A stretch of DNA of 41,790 nucleotides from Prevotella sp. (GTDB lineage Bacteria; Bacteroidota; Bacteroidia; Bacteroidales; Bacteroidaceae), in NCBI GenBank assembly GCA_017619275.1, contig JAFZSR010000099.1, positions 1-41,790 on the forward strand. Direction: 5' to 3'. The notes beneath the pieces were generated by a model. The model saw nothing but the letters and a program-made list of their open reading frames with translations, was not told the DNA's origin and searched no databases. Every line of letters starts with the position of its first letter. Positions within the stretch are counted from its first letter, which is position 1. Made by a program: the position numbers and the translations under genes. Below, in pieces: positions 8,106 to 16,291 of the stretch.

Positions 8106-9023
8106 ATGGAACCCTTCCGACTGCATATTCTCGGCTGCGGAGCCGCGCTGCCCACCATCAAGCACTTCTCATCGATGCAGGTGGTGGAGTGCCGAGGCAA
8201 ACTATACATGATTGACTGTGGCGAAGGTGCGCAACTGCAGATGCGGCGCTCTTCCCTCTCGTTCGAGAAGCTGGGCCACATCTTCATCTCGCACCTGCAC
8301 GGCGACCACTGCTTCGGACTGATAGGACTCATCAGCACCTTCGGCCTCATGGGGCGCGTGGCCACGTTGCACATCCATGCGCCAGCCCAGCTGGAGCCGA
8401 TGCTAAAGGCCCAGCTCGACATGTTCTTCAACTACGACATCGGCTATGCCGTGGAGTTCCATCCCGTCGACACCCGTCAGCGTGCCGTGGTGTTCGAGGA
8501 CCGCTCCATCACCGTGGAGACCATCCCCCTCGACCACCGTATGCCGTGCGCTGGCTATCTCTTCCGCGAAAAGCCCTCGCTGCCCCATATCCGCCGCGAC
8601 ATGATCGACCTCTATGGCATCCCCATCTCGCAAATCAACAACATCAAGGCGGGGCAGGGCTTCACGCTGCCCGATGGCACTTGCATTGCGCATGAACGCT
8701 TGGTGACACCCGCCGATGCGCCACGCAGCTATGCCTACTGTTCCGACACGCGCTATATGCCCGACCTCTATAAGGAGGTGCAGGGCGTCAGCACCCTCTA
8801 CCATGAGAGCACCTACGCCGCCGACAAGTTGCAGAGTGCCCAGAAATACTATCACAGCACCGCCGAGCAGGCTGCCACCGTGGCGCACGATGCCGGCGTG
8901 GGCAAGCTGTTGCTGGGCCATTACAGCGCTCGCTATGCAGATGAGACGATTCTGCTTGATGAGGCCAAAAAAGTGTTTGAAAACAGCTTCCTGACCCACG
9001 AGATGGACATTTTCGACCTCTGA
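8106..9023 (+). CDS. rnz: Ribonuclease Z (tRNA 3' processing)
   Basis: A 305-residue metallo-beta-lactamase-fold endonuclease that trims tRNA precursor 3' ends. The Zn-binding motif HLHGDH lies at residues 63-68 (FISHLHGDHCFGL). The N-terminal GCGAALPTIKH and DCGEGAQLQMRR are also typical. Later ligands appear in IPLDHRMPCAGYLF, CSDTRYMPDL and LLLGHYSARYAD near the C-terminus. Length is normal for the short bacterial RNase Z. The start at 8106 gives the expected strand beginning FRLHILGCG. No clear promoter box precedes it, and the long hairpin at 7999-8062 separates it from the gene upstream. Confidence 0.95.
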   Translation: MEPFRLHILGCGAALPTIKHFSSMQVVECRGKLYMIDCGEGAQLQMRRSSLSFEKLGHIFISHLHGDHCFGLIGLISTFGLMGRVATLHIHAPAQLEPMLKAQLDMFFNYDIGYAVEFHPVDTRQRAVVFEDRSITVETIPLDHRMPCAGYLFREKPSLPHIRRDMIDLYGIPISQINNIKAGQGFTLPDGTCIAHERLVTPADAPRSYAYCSDTRYMPDLYKEVQGVSTLYHESTYAADKLQSAQKYYHSTAEQAATVAHDAGVGKLLLGHYSARYADETILLDEAKKVFENSFLTHEMDIFDL

Positions 9024-9045
9024 GTTGCATTTTTCGGCCAAAAAG

Positions 9046-9077
9046 TTTGGCAGAATTGAATTTTTTTGCTATTTTTG
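9046..9077 (+). promoter_or_regulatory. Bacteroidota promoter for the 9103-12554 gene group
   Basis: TTTG at 9046-9049, a 20-nt spacer, then TATTTTTG at 9070-9077, the best full match to the TTTG/TAnnTTTG consensus in the window. It begins only 22 nt after the rnz stop and lies 26 nt before the ATG at 9103. Confidence 0.72.
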
Positions 9078-9102
9078 CGCCGTAATTACAAAATATACAT
9101 GC

Positions 9103-9423
9103 ATGAATAGAAAACAAATTATTATAGCAGCATGCGCTGCGCTCATGACATTCTCCATGCCGGCTATGGCTGTGCCTATGGTGATGGAGATGGGTGTCGC
9201 CGAGCAGGTGGAGGAGCAGGCTCCCACCATCAGCATGGGCGACAACAACATGGTGAGCGTGCAGAATGCAGCTGGATTTACGCTCGAAGTGGTGTCGCTC
9301 ACCGGTCGTGCCGTGGCCAGCTACAAAATTGAGGGTCCTGCCCAGCGTATTGAACTTAATTTGCCGAAAGGGTGCTACATTCTGAAAGTTGGCAAGGTGG
9401 TGCGAAAGGTCACCGTGCGTTAA
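9103..9423 (+). CDS. Miniature secreted protein made almost only of a type IX sorting-like domain
   Basis: A 106-residue protein with signal peptide MNRKQIIIAACAALMTFSMPAMA. The mature part is only about 83 residues. Its last 50 residues, from FTLEVVSLTGRAVASYKI to LPKGCYILKVGKVVRKVTVR, have the beta-rich pattern of a type IX secretion C-terminal sorting domain: a Gly-Arg turn, then GCYIL, then a Lys-rich final strand. No cargo domain precedes it. The start at 9103 was chosen from the promoter and signal peptide; an in-frame upstream ATG at 9025 lies before the promoter. The L,D-transpeptidase gene begins inside its last 52 bp, so the two are probably coupled. Possible roles are a cell-surface adaptor or a remnant of a larger protein. 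Confidence 0.75.
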   Translation: MNRKQIIIAACAALMTFSMPAMAVPMVMEMGVAEQVEEQAPTISMGDNNMVSVQNAAGFTLEVVSLTGRAVASYKIEGPAQRIELNLPKGCYILKVGKVVRKVTVR

Positions 9424-10898
9424 TTGTCGTTGCAAGCGTCCTACTGGCACTTCACATTTCTGCCTGCACACATAACGGCTCCGACAACGTTGCTGACGAA
9501 GCTGCCCAGCGAAAGGAGCAGCTCTATCAGCAGCATTCGTTGGATGCCCAGCAGCATTTAGACATCCTTCTTTCCGATCAGAAAGATACACTTTATGCCG
9601 ACCGCATGGTACGTCGATACTACCATGAGGGCGGCGATTGGTGTTGGATGGGGCATCCCGAACAAATTGAAATGTGCGACGCCCTCGACAGTCTGCTGCG
9701 CAGCCAGGTGCCCGCCATGGGATTCAAGGACAGCGTGTTTGGGTTGGGCGACTACGACCAACAGCTCGCCGACATGCACCAGCCCGACTTGGTGGCCGAC
9801 ATGGCCATCGCCATGGCGCAGGTGGAGTGTAGTCTCACGCGAGCCTATTTGCGCTACGCCATCGGGCAGCGCTTTGGTTTCACCACGCCGTCGAAGCTCT
9901 TTGGCAAGCATCAATACGACATTGAGATTGAGCAAGCCGACAGCGCCTTTGTGGCCGATGCCATGAAGCAGCTGAAGGATAAAGCGACGATGCTGGCCTT
10001 CCTTAATTGCGCAGAACCGCAAGACTCGGCCTATCACGTGCTGAAGAAGCAGCTGACGAAGGACAGCACCGCCGAGGCACGCAACCGCACCCTGTGCAAC
10101 ATGGAGCGTCTGCGCTGGCGCGACAGCAAGCATGCCAAGCAGTCGCCCCGCCACATCTTTGTCAACATTGCATCGCAGCAGGTGTGGGCCATCGGTCCCG
10201 ACAGCGTGATTAACATGCGCATCTGCTGTGGAAAGGCTGCCACGAAGACGCCTCTGCTCTCCAGCGAGATACAGCGCATCGAGGTGAACCCCGAATGGGG
10301 GGTGCCACAAAGCATTATCCGAAACGAGATGAGCGGCCATGCCGGCGACTCCGCCTATTTCGCCCGTCGCAACTACTACGTGGTGGGCAGTGGCGGACAG
10401 CGGGTGAATCCGGCTCATCTGTCGAGTGCCGACCTGCGCAGCGGGCGGTATGCCGTCAGGCAGCGCAGTGGTGCCGGCAATTCGCTGGGGCGCATCATCT
10501 TCCGCTTCCCCAACAAGTTCTCGGTGTATCTGCACGACACCTCGTCGCCCAGTGCCTTCAATCGTGAGGTGCGCACGGTGTCGCATGGTTGCGTGCGTCT
10601 GCAGCGTCCCTTCGACATGGCCGAATTTGTGCTCCACGATGCCGACCCTTGGCTGCTCGACAAGATGCGCCTCTCGATGGACCTGCAGCCCAAGACGGAA
10701 CAGGGCAAGCAATACAAAAAGCAGCACAGCGGTGCCATACGCTTAGTGAACAATACGCCTGTGGAGCCAACGGTGCCCGTGCTCATTGACTATTATACCT
10801 GCTATCCCAATCCACAGACGGGAAAGCTCGACATCTGGGGCGACCCCTACGGCTACGATAAGATTTTGCTCAAGGCCATCCAGCCTTTCGTGAAGTAA
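9372..10898 (+). CDS. YkuD-type L,D-transpeptidase, predicted lipoprotein
   Basis: A 508-residue cell-wall cross-linking enzyme that would form 3-3 meso-DAP peptide bonds or attach proteins to peptidoglycan in the periplasm. The YkuD signature is clear: SVYLHDTSSPSAFNR and then VSHGCVRLQRP with the catalytic Cys at residue 407. The large N-terminal part resembles the long YcbB/LdtD class. The start is a GTG at 9372, inside the preceding gene; no ATG lies between it and the hydrophobic segment ALIVVASVLLALHISAC, whose Cys32 looks like a lipobox. It is followed after 26 bp by a sigma factor. The context suggests an envelope-maintenance operon. The start codon is the least certain part. Confidence 0.88.
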   Translation: MLHSESWQGGAKGHRALIVVASVLLALHISACTHNGSDNVADEAAQRKEQLYQQHSLDAQQHLDILLSDQKDTLYADRMVRRYYHEGGDWCWMGHPEQIEMCDALDSLLRSQVPAMGFKDSVFGLGDYDQQLADMHQPDLVADMAIAMAQVECSLTRAYLRYAIGQRFGFTTPSKLFGKHQYDIEIEQADSAFVADAMKQLKDKATMLAFLNCAEPQDSAYHVLKKQLTKDSTAEARNRTLCNMERLRWRDSKHAKQSPRHIFVNIASQQVWAIGPDSVINMRICCGKAATKTPLLSSEIQRIEVNPEWGVPQSIIRNEMSGHAGDSAYFARRNYYVVGSGGQRVNPAHLSSADLRSGRYAVRQRSGAGNSLGRIIFRFPNKFSVYLHDTSSPSAFNREVRTVSHGCVRLQRPFDMAEFVLHDADPWLLDKMRLSMDLQPKTEQGKQYKKQHSGAIRLVNNTPVEPTVPVLIDYYTCYPNPQTGKLDIWGDPYGYDKILLKAIQPFVK

Positions 10899-10924
10899 GG
10901 TTGGAGGCATCAGACGTTCAGGCT

Positions 10925-11476
10925 ATGACAACCTACGACGATCAGCAACTGAAAAACCTGCTTCAAGATCCTGCCACGCTGCGCAAGGGCTTCGAGGCCA
11001 TGGTGCGCCAATACAGTGAGCAGCTCTATTGGCAGGTGCGACGCATCGTCATCACACACGAGGATGCCAACGACGTGGTGCAGAATGCCCTGCTGAAGGC
11101 GTGGAGCTCGATAGGCACTTTCAAGGGCGAGTCGAAAATCTCTACCTGGCTCTCGCGAATTGCCATCAACGAGGCTGTCGATTTCACCCGCCGTCTGAAG
11201 AACCGCCCCACGCTGAGCACCGACGATGCCGACCTTGGACTGGCCAACCAGCTCATGGCCGATAAATACTTCGACGGCGACGAGACCGAGGCCATGCTGC
11301 AAGAGGCCATCGCCAGTCTGCCCGACGTGCAACGCACTGTGTTCCAGCTGCGCTACTACGATGAGATGAAATATAGTGAGATGAGCAAGGTGCTGGGAAC
11401 CTCGGAGGGAGGACTGAAAGCATCGTATCACATTGCCGTGAAAAAAATTACAGAATTTTTCCACAAACGAGATTAA
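10925..11476 (+). CDS. ECF-like sigma-70 family RNA polymerase sigma factor
   Basis: A 183-residue two-domain sigma factor. Region 2 spans about residues 25-95 and includes EDANDVVQNALLKAW and the promoter-melting/-10 stretch STWLSRIAINEAVDFTRR. Region 4 spans about 125-180 with LPDVQRTVFQLRYYDEMKYSEMSKVLGTSEGGLKAS, the helix-turn-helix that reads the -35 region. The ATG at 10925 was preferred over a TTG at 10901. It is followed by a single-pass membrane protein likely to be its anti-sigma factor, and then by a Spy-like periplasmic protein, the usual Bacteroidota arrangement. An upstream L,D-transpeptidase suggests an envelope signal. Target promoters cannot be inferred. Confidence 0.9.
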   Translation: MTTYDDQQLKNLLQDPATLRKGFEAMVRQYSEQLYWQVRRIVITHEDANDVVQNALLKAWSSIGTFKGESKISTWLSRIAINEAVDFTRRLKNRPTLSTDDADLGLANQLMADKYFDGDETEAMLQEAIASLPDVQRTVFQLRYYDEMKYSEMSKVLGTSEGGLKASYHIAVKKITEFFHKRD

Positions 11477-11523
11477 ACTTTACCAGCCGTTATACGTCAA
11501 TAAGACAAAACGAAAGCATAACT

Positions 11524-11910
11524 ATGATGAACGAGGAAGAATATCTTAGAAGTAAAATGGGAAAGCGGAATCCTTTCACCGTGCCCGAGGGCTACTTTGA
11601 GCAGCTCACACAGCAGGTGATGGCTCGCATCCCGGCCGAGGAGCAGGAGAAGAAGCCTGCAGCCAAGAAGGCCATTATCAGGCAGTTGCGCCCATGGCTC
11701 TATGCTGCCGCATGCGTCTGCGTGGGTGTCTTTACCGCCGGAGTGCTCTTCAGTAACAGCCAAAGCGACAACTCTAAGGAGCTGCAGCAAATGGCGTCGA
11801 TGGAGCAGGAAACCATCAACTACTACAGCGACAACTATATCGACGAGGAGGCCGACTACCTCATGCTCGACAACCAGGAGATATACGCTTGTCTGCTGGC
11901 CGACATGTAA
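11524..11910 (+). CDS. Single-pass membrane protein, putative anti-sigma factor
   Basis: A 128-residue protein with a cytoplasmic N-terminal part (MMNEEEYLRSKMGKRNPFTVPEGYFEQLTQQVMARIP), one hydrophobic segment at about 58-77 (LYAAACVCVGVFTAGVLF) and an acidic outer tail rich in Asp, Glu and Tyr. The opening NPFTVPEGYFEQL is common in Bacteroidota proteins encoded just after ECF-like sigma factors. This location and topology are the only grounds for calling it an anti-sigma factor; no zinc-binding HxxxCxxC motif is present. Either of the two adjacent ATGs could start it. Confidence 0.7.
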   Translation: MMNEEEYLRSKMGKRNPFTVPEGYFEQLTQQVMARIPAEEQEKKPAAKKAIIRQLRPWLYAAACVCVGVFTAGVLFSNSQSDNSKELQQMASMEQETINYYSDNYIDEEADYLMLDNQEIYACLLADM

Positions 11911-11933
11911 ACTGAAAAAAGCTAAGGAAGAGA

Positions 11934-12554
11934 ATGAAGAAGTTTTATCTCGCATTGGTGATGGCACTGTGTGCGCTGGGCATCCAGGCTCAATGGCAAG
12001 GATGGCCTCAGGGTGGACAGCAAGGAAGACCGCAAGGGCAGCAAGGAAGGCCCCAGGCAGGGCAGCAGGGAGCGCAGCAGCGCTTCTCGCCGGAGAAATT
12101 TGATGCCGATATGCAGGACTTTATCACCAAGGAAGCCAATCTGACACCGCAGGAAGCCTCTAAGTTCTTTCCTGTGTATAAGGAGATGCAGGAGAAGCAG
12201 CGTGTGCTCTTCATGCGCCAGAGCCAAGTGGCCAGGACGAAACCCGCCGATGAGCAGGGATGTCTGAAGGCAATCAAGGAGAGCGACGACATCGACCTGG
12301 AATTGAAAAATATCCAGAAAACGTATCACAAGCGTTTCCTCGACTTATTGCCCGCTTCAAAGGTGTATGACATTCTGCAGGCCGAACAGCGCTTCTATCG
12401 CCACACAATGCGAAGCTGGGGGCGCGGCAATGGCAACACCAATGGCAATGGCCGCCGGCAGCAGCAATTCCCTCGTTTCCCACAGTTCCCGCAATTCAAT
12501 CAAGGGCAGGGGAGTGGAATGCCACAAATGCCCCAAAGGCGAGGTCAGAACTGA
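11934..12554 (+). CDS. Spy/CpxP-like periplasmic protein with Gly/Gln-rich linkers
   Basis: A 206-residue exported protein (signal peptide MKKFYLALVMALCALGIQA). After it comes a low-complexity Gly/Gln/Pro stretch (GQQGRPQGQQGRPQAG), then a helical core of about 100 residues with DFITKEANLTPQEASKFFPVYKEMQ and YHKRFLDLLPASKVYDILQAEQRFYR. The LTPQEA and LPASKV words resemble the LTxxQ repeats of Spy/CpxP-type proteins. A second Asn/Gln/Phe/Pro-rich tail closes it (FPRFPQFPQFNQGQG). It ends overlapping the convergent DUF3256 gene by 10 bp. Likely a periplasmic chaperone or sensor working with the sigma/anti-sigma pair. Confidence 0.72.
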   Translation: MKKFYLALVMALCALGIQAQWQGWPQGGQQGRPQGQQGRPQAGQQGAQQRFSPEKFDADMQDFITKEANLTPQEASKFFPVYKEMQEKQRVLFMRQSQVARTKPADEQGCLKAIKESDDIDLELKNIQKTYHKRFLDLLPASKVYDILQAEQRFYRHTMRSWGRGNGNTNGNGRRQQQFPRFPQFPQFNQGQGSGMPQMPQRRGQN

Positions 12555-13009
12555 GGAAGCGTCTTCAAGTCTTCATCACGCTTCATCAGCGTGGAGCGCT
12601 CCAAGCGCGAATCCTTTAGCCGCCAGGCAGAGCTATAGACATCCACTATTTGCTCTGCCTGGTGCTCGTTTATTTGGTAGGTGCGCCGAACTTGGATGAC
12701 AAACAGGCTGCTATCTACGGGCGTCTCCACCTGCACTTTCTTCATGTCGATGCGCAGCACTTCGTTCATGCGCAACGACAGGCTGTCGGCCGTCAGGGCT
12801 GTCATCTCCGTGCGTCCTTCCAGCGAGTTGGTGATTTCGGCCTTCATGTTAGCCTCCATAAAGTCAATCATGTCCAGCCGGTTGTTCGTCGTGAGGTAGG
12901 GCATCAGCGAGTCGGGCATGGCCTTGAAGAGGTCGGCCATGGTTGGCTCTTGCTGGGCTACGACCGAAGAAGAAGCCAGCAGCATGCAAGCAAGCAAACT
13001 CTTTCTCAT
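12545..13009 (-). CDS. DUF3256 family exported protein
   Basis: A 154-residue protein with a signal peptide (MRKSLLACMLLASSSVVAQ). The mature N-terminus TMADLFKAMPDSLMPYLTTN and the following RLDMIDFMEANMKAEI are the family-typical part. The remainder is a beta-rich domain ending SRLERSTLMKRDEDLKTLPQF. Function unknown. Its start overlaps the stop of the ABC ATPase gene as ATGA (13006-13009), so it is co-translated with it. The mature part is shorter than many members of the family, which I recall as nearer 200 residues. Confidence 0.75.
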   Translation of the reverse strand: MRKSLLACMLLASSSVVAQQEPTMADLFKAMPDSLMPYLTTNNRLDMIDFMEANMKAEITNSLEGRTEMTALTADSLSLRMNEVLRIDMKKVQVETPVDSSLFVIQVRRTYQINEHQAEQIVDVYSSAWRLKDSRLERSTLMKRDEDLKTLPQF

Positions 13010-13653
13010 AACTTCAGAATAGTTTCATAGTTCATCGGCAACCGCTTGCCAATGCTGGTGATGATGATGGCGGCTCCCTGGGCTTCGGCTTCCTGCTGCA
13101 CCAGGCTTGCCATCACCGAGGCGTTGCCATCGTCGAGGTGGCTGATGGGTTCATCGGCCAGCAGGAAGTCGAAGGGCTGCGCCAAGGCGCGCATCAGTGC
13201 CACGCGCTGCTGCTGTCCGAACGACATGCGCCCCACGGGCGATTGCAGCTTGTCGGTGATACCCAGCAGCTCGAACCAGCCTTCTATCTGCTGGCGGGTG
13301 CGGTGCTGCGTCAGCTTGTTTTTTATTTCCACGTTCTCGTAGGCCGTCAGTTCAGGGAAGAGGCGCAGCTCTTGGAAGAGGCAGCTCACGTGTCGCTGGC
13401 GCAGCTGGCACCAGTCATTGATATGATTGCTGCGGGCATCTTTGCCATCGAAGAGGATGGTGCCCCCGTAATCGTGACGATAGCCCAGGATATAGCTGCA
13501 GAAGGTGCTCTTGCCTTTGCCGCTGTCGGCCTCCACCAGGTAGTGGTGCCCGCGCTCAAAGGTAATGTCCTGCTGCCAGATGTCAGAGTTGTCGACGGAT
13601 GTGCCGTTGGCAAACACCTGGGGCAGCACTTGGCGGAATGATATGCTGTTCAT
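13006..13653 (-). CDS. Stand-alone ABC transporter ATP-binding protein
   Basis: A 215-residue ABC ATPase. Walker A is EADSGKGKST at residues 41-50, where the first Gly of the consensus is Ala. The Q-loop is in SCLFQELRLFPELTAYENV, the signature is MSFGQQQRVALMRAL, and Walker B is FDFLLADEPISHLD. It is closest in style to LolD/FtsE-type small ATPases. No permease is encoded nearby; it lies between DUF3256 and rsmE with 4-bp ATGA overlaps on both sides. Its partner must be elsewhere, or it has a non-transport role. The glutamine-rich signature SFGQQQR instead of LSGGQQQR is slightly unusual. Confidence 0.85.
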   Translation of the reverse strand: MNSISFRQVLPQVFANGTSVDNSDIWQQDITFERGHHYLVEADSGKGKSTFCSYILGYRHDYGGTILFDGKDARSNHINDWCQLRQRHVSCLFQELRLFPELTAYENVEIKNKLTQHRTRQQIEGWFELLGITDKLQSPVGRMSFGQQQRVALMRALAQPFDFLLADEPISHLDDGNASVMASLVQQEAEAQGAAIIITSIGKRLPMNYETILKL

Positions 13654-14372
13654 TGTCGTGAAAGTTGCGTCATCATGATAGCGCTTAATCCCGCCGTCTC
13701 CGTGCGCAGACGGCTCTTGCCCAGGTCGACCGAAACGAAGCCAGCATCAACGGCCATCTTCACTTCCTCTATCGAGAAATCGCCTTCAGGCCCTACCATG
13801 ACAATAGTTTCTGCTGCGGTGTTGCCCTCGCTCTTCAGCCGTTCAAAAAGGTTTACCCTTGGCACTTCCTCATAGCAATGGGCAATGAAGCGCTGGCCCT
13901 GCCAATGATTGGCGATAAAAGCCTTGAAGTCTTGCATGTCGTTCACCTTGGGCTTCCATGCCTTTCGGCTCTGCTTCATGGCGGCAATGGCAATTTTCTC
14001 TAATCGGGAGGTCTTCACCACGCGCCGCTCGGAGAAACGACAGTCGAGGAGCGACATTTCGTCGAACCCCACCTCGGTGGCTTTCTCCACCAGCCATTCC
14101 ATGCGTTCCATCATCTTCGTGGGGGCAATGGCCAAGTGGATGCGTCCGCTCCAAGAGCGCTGTTGCGGCAGCGCTTGTTCAATCTCATACAGACACTGCT
14201 TGTTGCTGGCCAATGTCACCCGCGAACGATAGAACGTCCCTTCGCCATCCATTAGCACCATCTCGTCGCCTTCCTTCAGTCTCAGCACGCGCAGTGCATG
14301 CGTGGCTTCCTCGTCGGGCAAAGCGGTGGCAGTGGCAGCTTGCGGCACATAGAAATAGCGTTCTTCTTTCAT
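13650..14372 (-). CDS. rsmE: 16S rRNA (uracil(1498)-N(3))-methyltransferase
   Basis: A 240-residue SPOUT-family methyltransferase that N3-methylates U1498 of 16S rRNA using SAM. The N-terminal PUA-like domain has EEATHALRVLRLKEGDEMVLMDGEG. The trefoil knot has MVGPEGDFSIEEVKMA and the closing LGKSRLRTETAGLSAI, both typical of RsmE. Length matches the family. It overlaps both the ABC ATPase and the bifunctional nuclease by 4 bp, placing it in the middle of a tightly coupled four-gene operon. Confidence 0.94.
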   Translation of the reverse strand: MKEERYFYVPQAATATALPDEEATHALRVLRLKEGDEMVLMDGEGTFYRSRVTLASNKQCLYEIEQALPQQRSWSGRIHLAIAPTKMMERMEWLVEKATEVGFDEMSLLDCRFSERRVVKTSRLEKIAIAAMKQSRKAWKPKVNDMQDFKAFIANHWQGQRFIAHCYEEVPRVNLFERLKSEGNTAAETIVMVGPEGDFSIEEVKMAVDAGFVSVDLGKSRLRTETAGLSAIMMTQLSRQ

Positions 14373-14941
14373 GTGGTGGTGGTAGTGGCGGGGGAGTAGG
14401 GGCCTTGTGGCGAAGTGCGGCGCCTGATCTCGTCGCGCAGTTGTGAAGCCAGTTCGTAGTTCTCTTCTTCCACGGCTTCTTTCAGGGCAGCCCTCAGCCG
14501 TTGGGTCTCCATCGTATTGATGGGAATCGACACGCCCTTTGCGTTCTCGTCGAAGGGCGTGCTCTGGCGAGCCATCAGCCTCTCTTCAATATAAAGAGGA
14601 ATATGCGAGATAATGCTCAGCAGCACGGCGTCGCTGGTGCGCACTCTTACCGACTCGCCGCTTTGCGTGTCTGTGAGCATCACTTGATACTGACCGTTGT
14701 AGACTCCTACAATCGTCATCTCGTAATCCGACGGCAGCAGTTGCAGCAGAGCTTCGGGCAACATGGTGCGGCACACCGCTTTGTTGCCCTGAAGTCTCAT
14801 CTGCAGCTGGTAGCACATATTGGCATCGCATACCACCGAGAGTTCGCGCTGGCGGGAAACGTCGGTGAGCAAGATCACTGCCAGCGCCTCGTCACCGGCT
14901 ATCCGCTGGAGGTTTTCGAATTTCAGTTGTATGCGTTTCAT
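14369..14941 (-). CDS. Bifunctional nuclease family protein with UVR motif
   Basis: A 190-residue protein. Residues 1-135 match the bifunctional DNase/RNase (DUF151) fold, with LTDVSRQRELSVVCD, the conserved RTSDAVLLSI stretch and IPLYIEERLM. Residues 145-175 form a UvrB/UvrC-type helical pair (RLRAALKEAVEEENYELASQLRDEI). A short Thr-rich tail (ATTTTT) ends the protein just after. It is probably the first gene of the rsmE operon. The exact substrate is unknown; the UVR motif suggests interaction with other nucleic-acid or Clp-type partners. Confidence 0.85.
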   Translation of the reverse strand: MKRIQLKFENLQRIAGDEALAVILLTDVSRQRELSVVCDANMCYQLQMRLQGNKAVCRTMLPEALLQLLPSDYEMTIVGVYNGQYQVMLTDTQSGESVRVRTSDAVLLSIISHIPLYIEERLMARQSTPFDENAKGVSIPINTMETQRLRAALKEAVEEENYELASQLRDEIRRRTSPQGPYSPATTTTT

Positions 14942-14958
14942 TTTCTGACTGTAGGTTT

Positions 14959-15006
14959 TTGACTTTAGACTATAGTTTTTAGACTATAGACTTTAGACGA
15001 TAGACT
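14959..15006. repeat. Degenerate GACTTTAGACTATAG repeat tract
   Basis: The gap between the nuclease gene start and the permease stop is made of partly repeated words: TTTAGACTATAG, TTTTAGACTATAGACTTTAGACG, ATAGACTTTA. Similar GACTTTAGAC tracts are a common kind of intergenic filler in Bacteroidota. No promoter box is evident in it. Confidence 0.6.
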
Positions 15007-16278
15007 TTATTGTTGCTGATTGGCCTTTTCGGGCTTGAACACCAGTGCGAAGGCTACGCCGATGGTGAGGGCGTAGGCGGCAAAGATATACCAGCAGGTG
15101 GTCCAATCGCCTATGGTGTACGACTGATCGCCCACTATCGTCTGGGTTGTATAGCTGTTGATGATGGCCTGTGCGACCAGCATACCCAGCGAGGCACCCA
15201 CGCCGTTGGTCATCAGCATGAACAGACCTTGTGCGCTGGAGCGGATGGAGGAGTCGGTGCGGCTCTCCACGAACAACGAACCCGAAATGTTGAAGAAGTC
15301 GAAGGCCACGCCATAGACAATCATCGACAGCAGGAAGAGCCAAACGCCGGAGCCAGGATCGCCCAGTCCGAAGAAGGCGAAGCGGAACACCCAAGCGAAC
15401 ATAGCAATGAGCATCACGTTCTTGATGCCAAAGCGCTTCATGAAGAAGGGGATAAGCAGGATACACACCGTTTCGCTAATCTGCGACAGCGAGATGAGCA
15501 TCGTGGTGTGCTGCACACCGAAGGTGTCCTGGTAGGTGGGATCAGCGCCAAAGCTGAAGATGTAGGGGTTGGCATAGCCGTTGGAAATCTGCAGACAGAC
15601 GCCCAGTAGCAGTGAGAAGATAAAGAAGATAGCCATCTCCTTCTTCTTGAACAGTGCAAAGGCGCGCAGTCCAAGGGCTTCGGCGAGCGACTTTTTCCCT
15701 TGGTCTTTCTTCACCGGACAGCTGGGCAGCGTGAAGGTGTAGAGGAAGAGCACGATGCTCAACAAACCCGACGTGATAAACTGGTTCTGGTTATCCTGGA
15801 AGCCCATCAGGTCGACAAACCACATGGTGAGGATGAAGCCCACGGTGCCGAAGACGCGGATGGGCGGGAAATCCTTCACCGTGTCAAGGCCGGCCTGTGT
15901 AAGCGCATTGAAGGCCACCGAGTTGGCCAAGGCAATAGTGGGCATGAAGAATGCCACGCTCAGCGTGTAGAGGGTAAAGAGGGGTGCGAACTGCGACTCG
16001 GTGCCGTTGGCCAAGCCATACAGGGCGGCGCCAATCATGAACGTTCCTGCCAGCAGATGGCAGATGCCCAACATTCGCTGTGCCTGAATCCAGCGATCGG
16101 CAATGATACCGATGATGGCGGGCATGAAGATCGACACGATACCCTGAACCGAATAGAACCAACCTATCTCCGTGCCGAAACCAATGTTGCCAAGATACCT
16201 GCCCATGCAGGTGAGGTAAGCTCCCCAGACGGCGAACTCCAGGAAGTTCATTACAGACAAACGTACTTTCAAGTTCAT
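15007..16278 (-). CDS. Nucleoside:H+ symporter family permease (MFS)
   Basis: A 423-residue inner-membrane transporter with about 12 hydrophobic helices. The opening MNLKVRLSVMNFLEFAVWGAY and the following GWFYSVQGIVSIFMPAIIGIIADRW are characteristic of the NupG/XapB nucleoside:proton symporters. Other family stretches include FFMPTIALANSVAFNAL, FPPIRVFGTVGFI and FFNISGSLFVE. Length is normal. The likely substrate is a purine or pyrimidine nucleoside. It lies 13 bp downstream of a small ORF and at the 3' end of the DksA-lspA-DUF4296 gene run. Confidence 0.88.
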   Translation of the reverse strand: MNLKVRLSVMNFLEFAVWGAYLTCMGRYLGNIGFGTEIGWFYSVQGIVSIFMPAIIGIIADRWIQAQRMLGICHLLAGTFMIGAALYGLANGTESQFAPLFTLYTLSVAFFMPTIALANSVAFNALTQAGLDTVKDFPPIRVFGTVGFILTMWFVDLMGFQDNQNQFITSGLLSIVLFLYTFTLPSCPVKKDQGKKSLAEALGLRAFALFKKKEMAIFFIFSLLLGVCLQISNGYANPYIFSFGADPTYQDTFGVQHTTMLISLSQISETVCILLIPFFMKRFGIKNVMLIAMFAWVFRFAFFGLGDPGSGVWLFLLSMIVYGVAFDFFNISGSLFVESRTDSSIRSSAQGLFMLMTNGVGASLGMLVAQAIINSYTTQTIVGDQSYTIGDWTTCWYIFAAYALTIGVAFALVFKPEKANQQQ

Positions 16279-16291
16279 ATTACTGTAGTTT

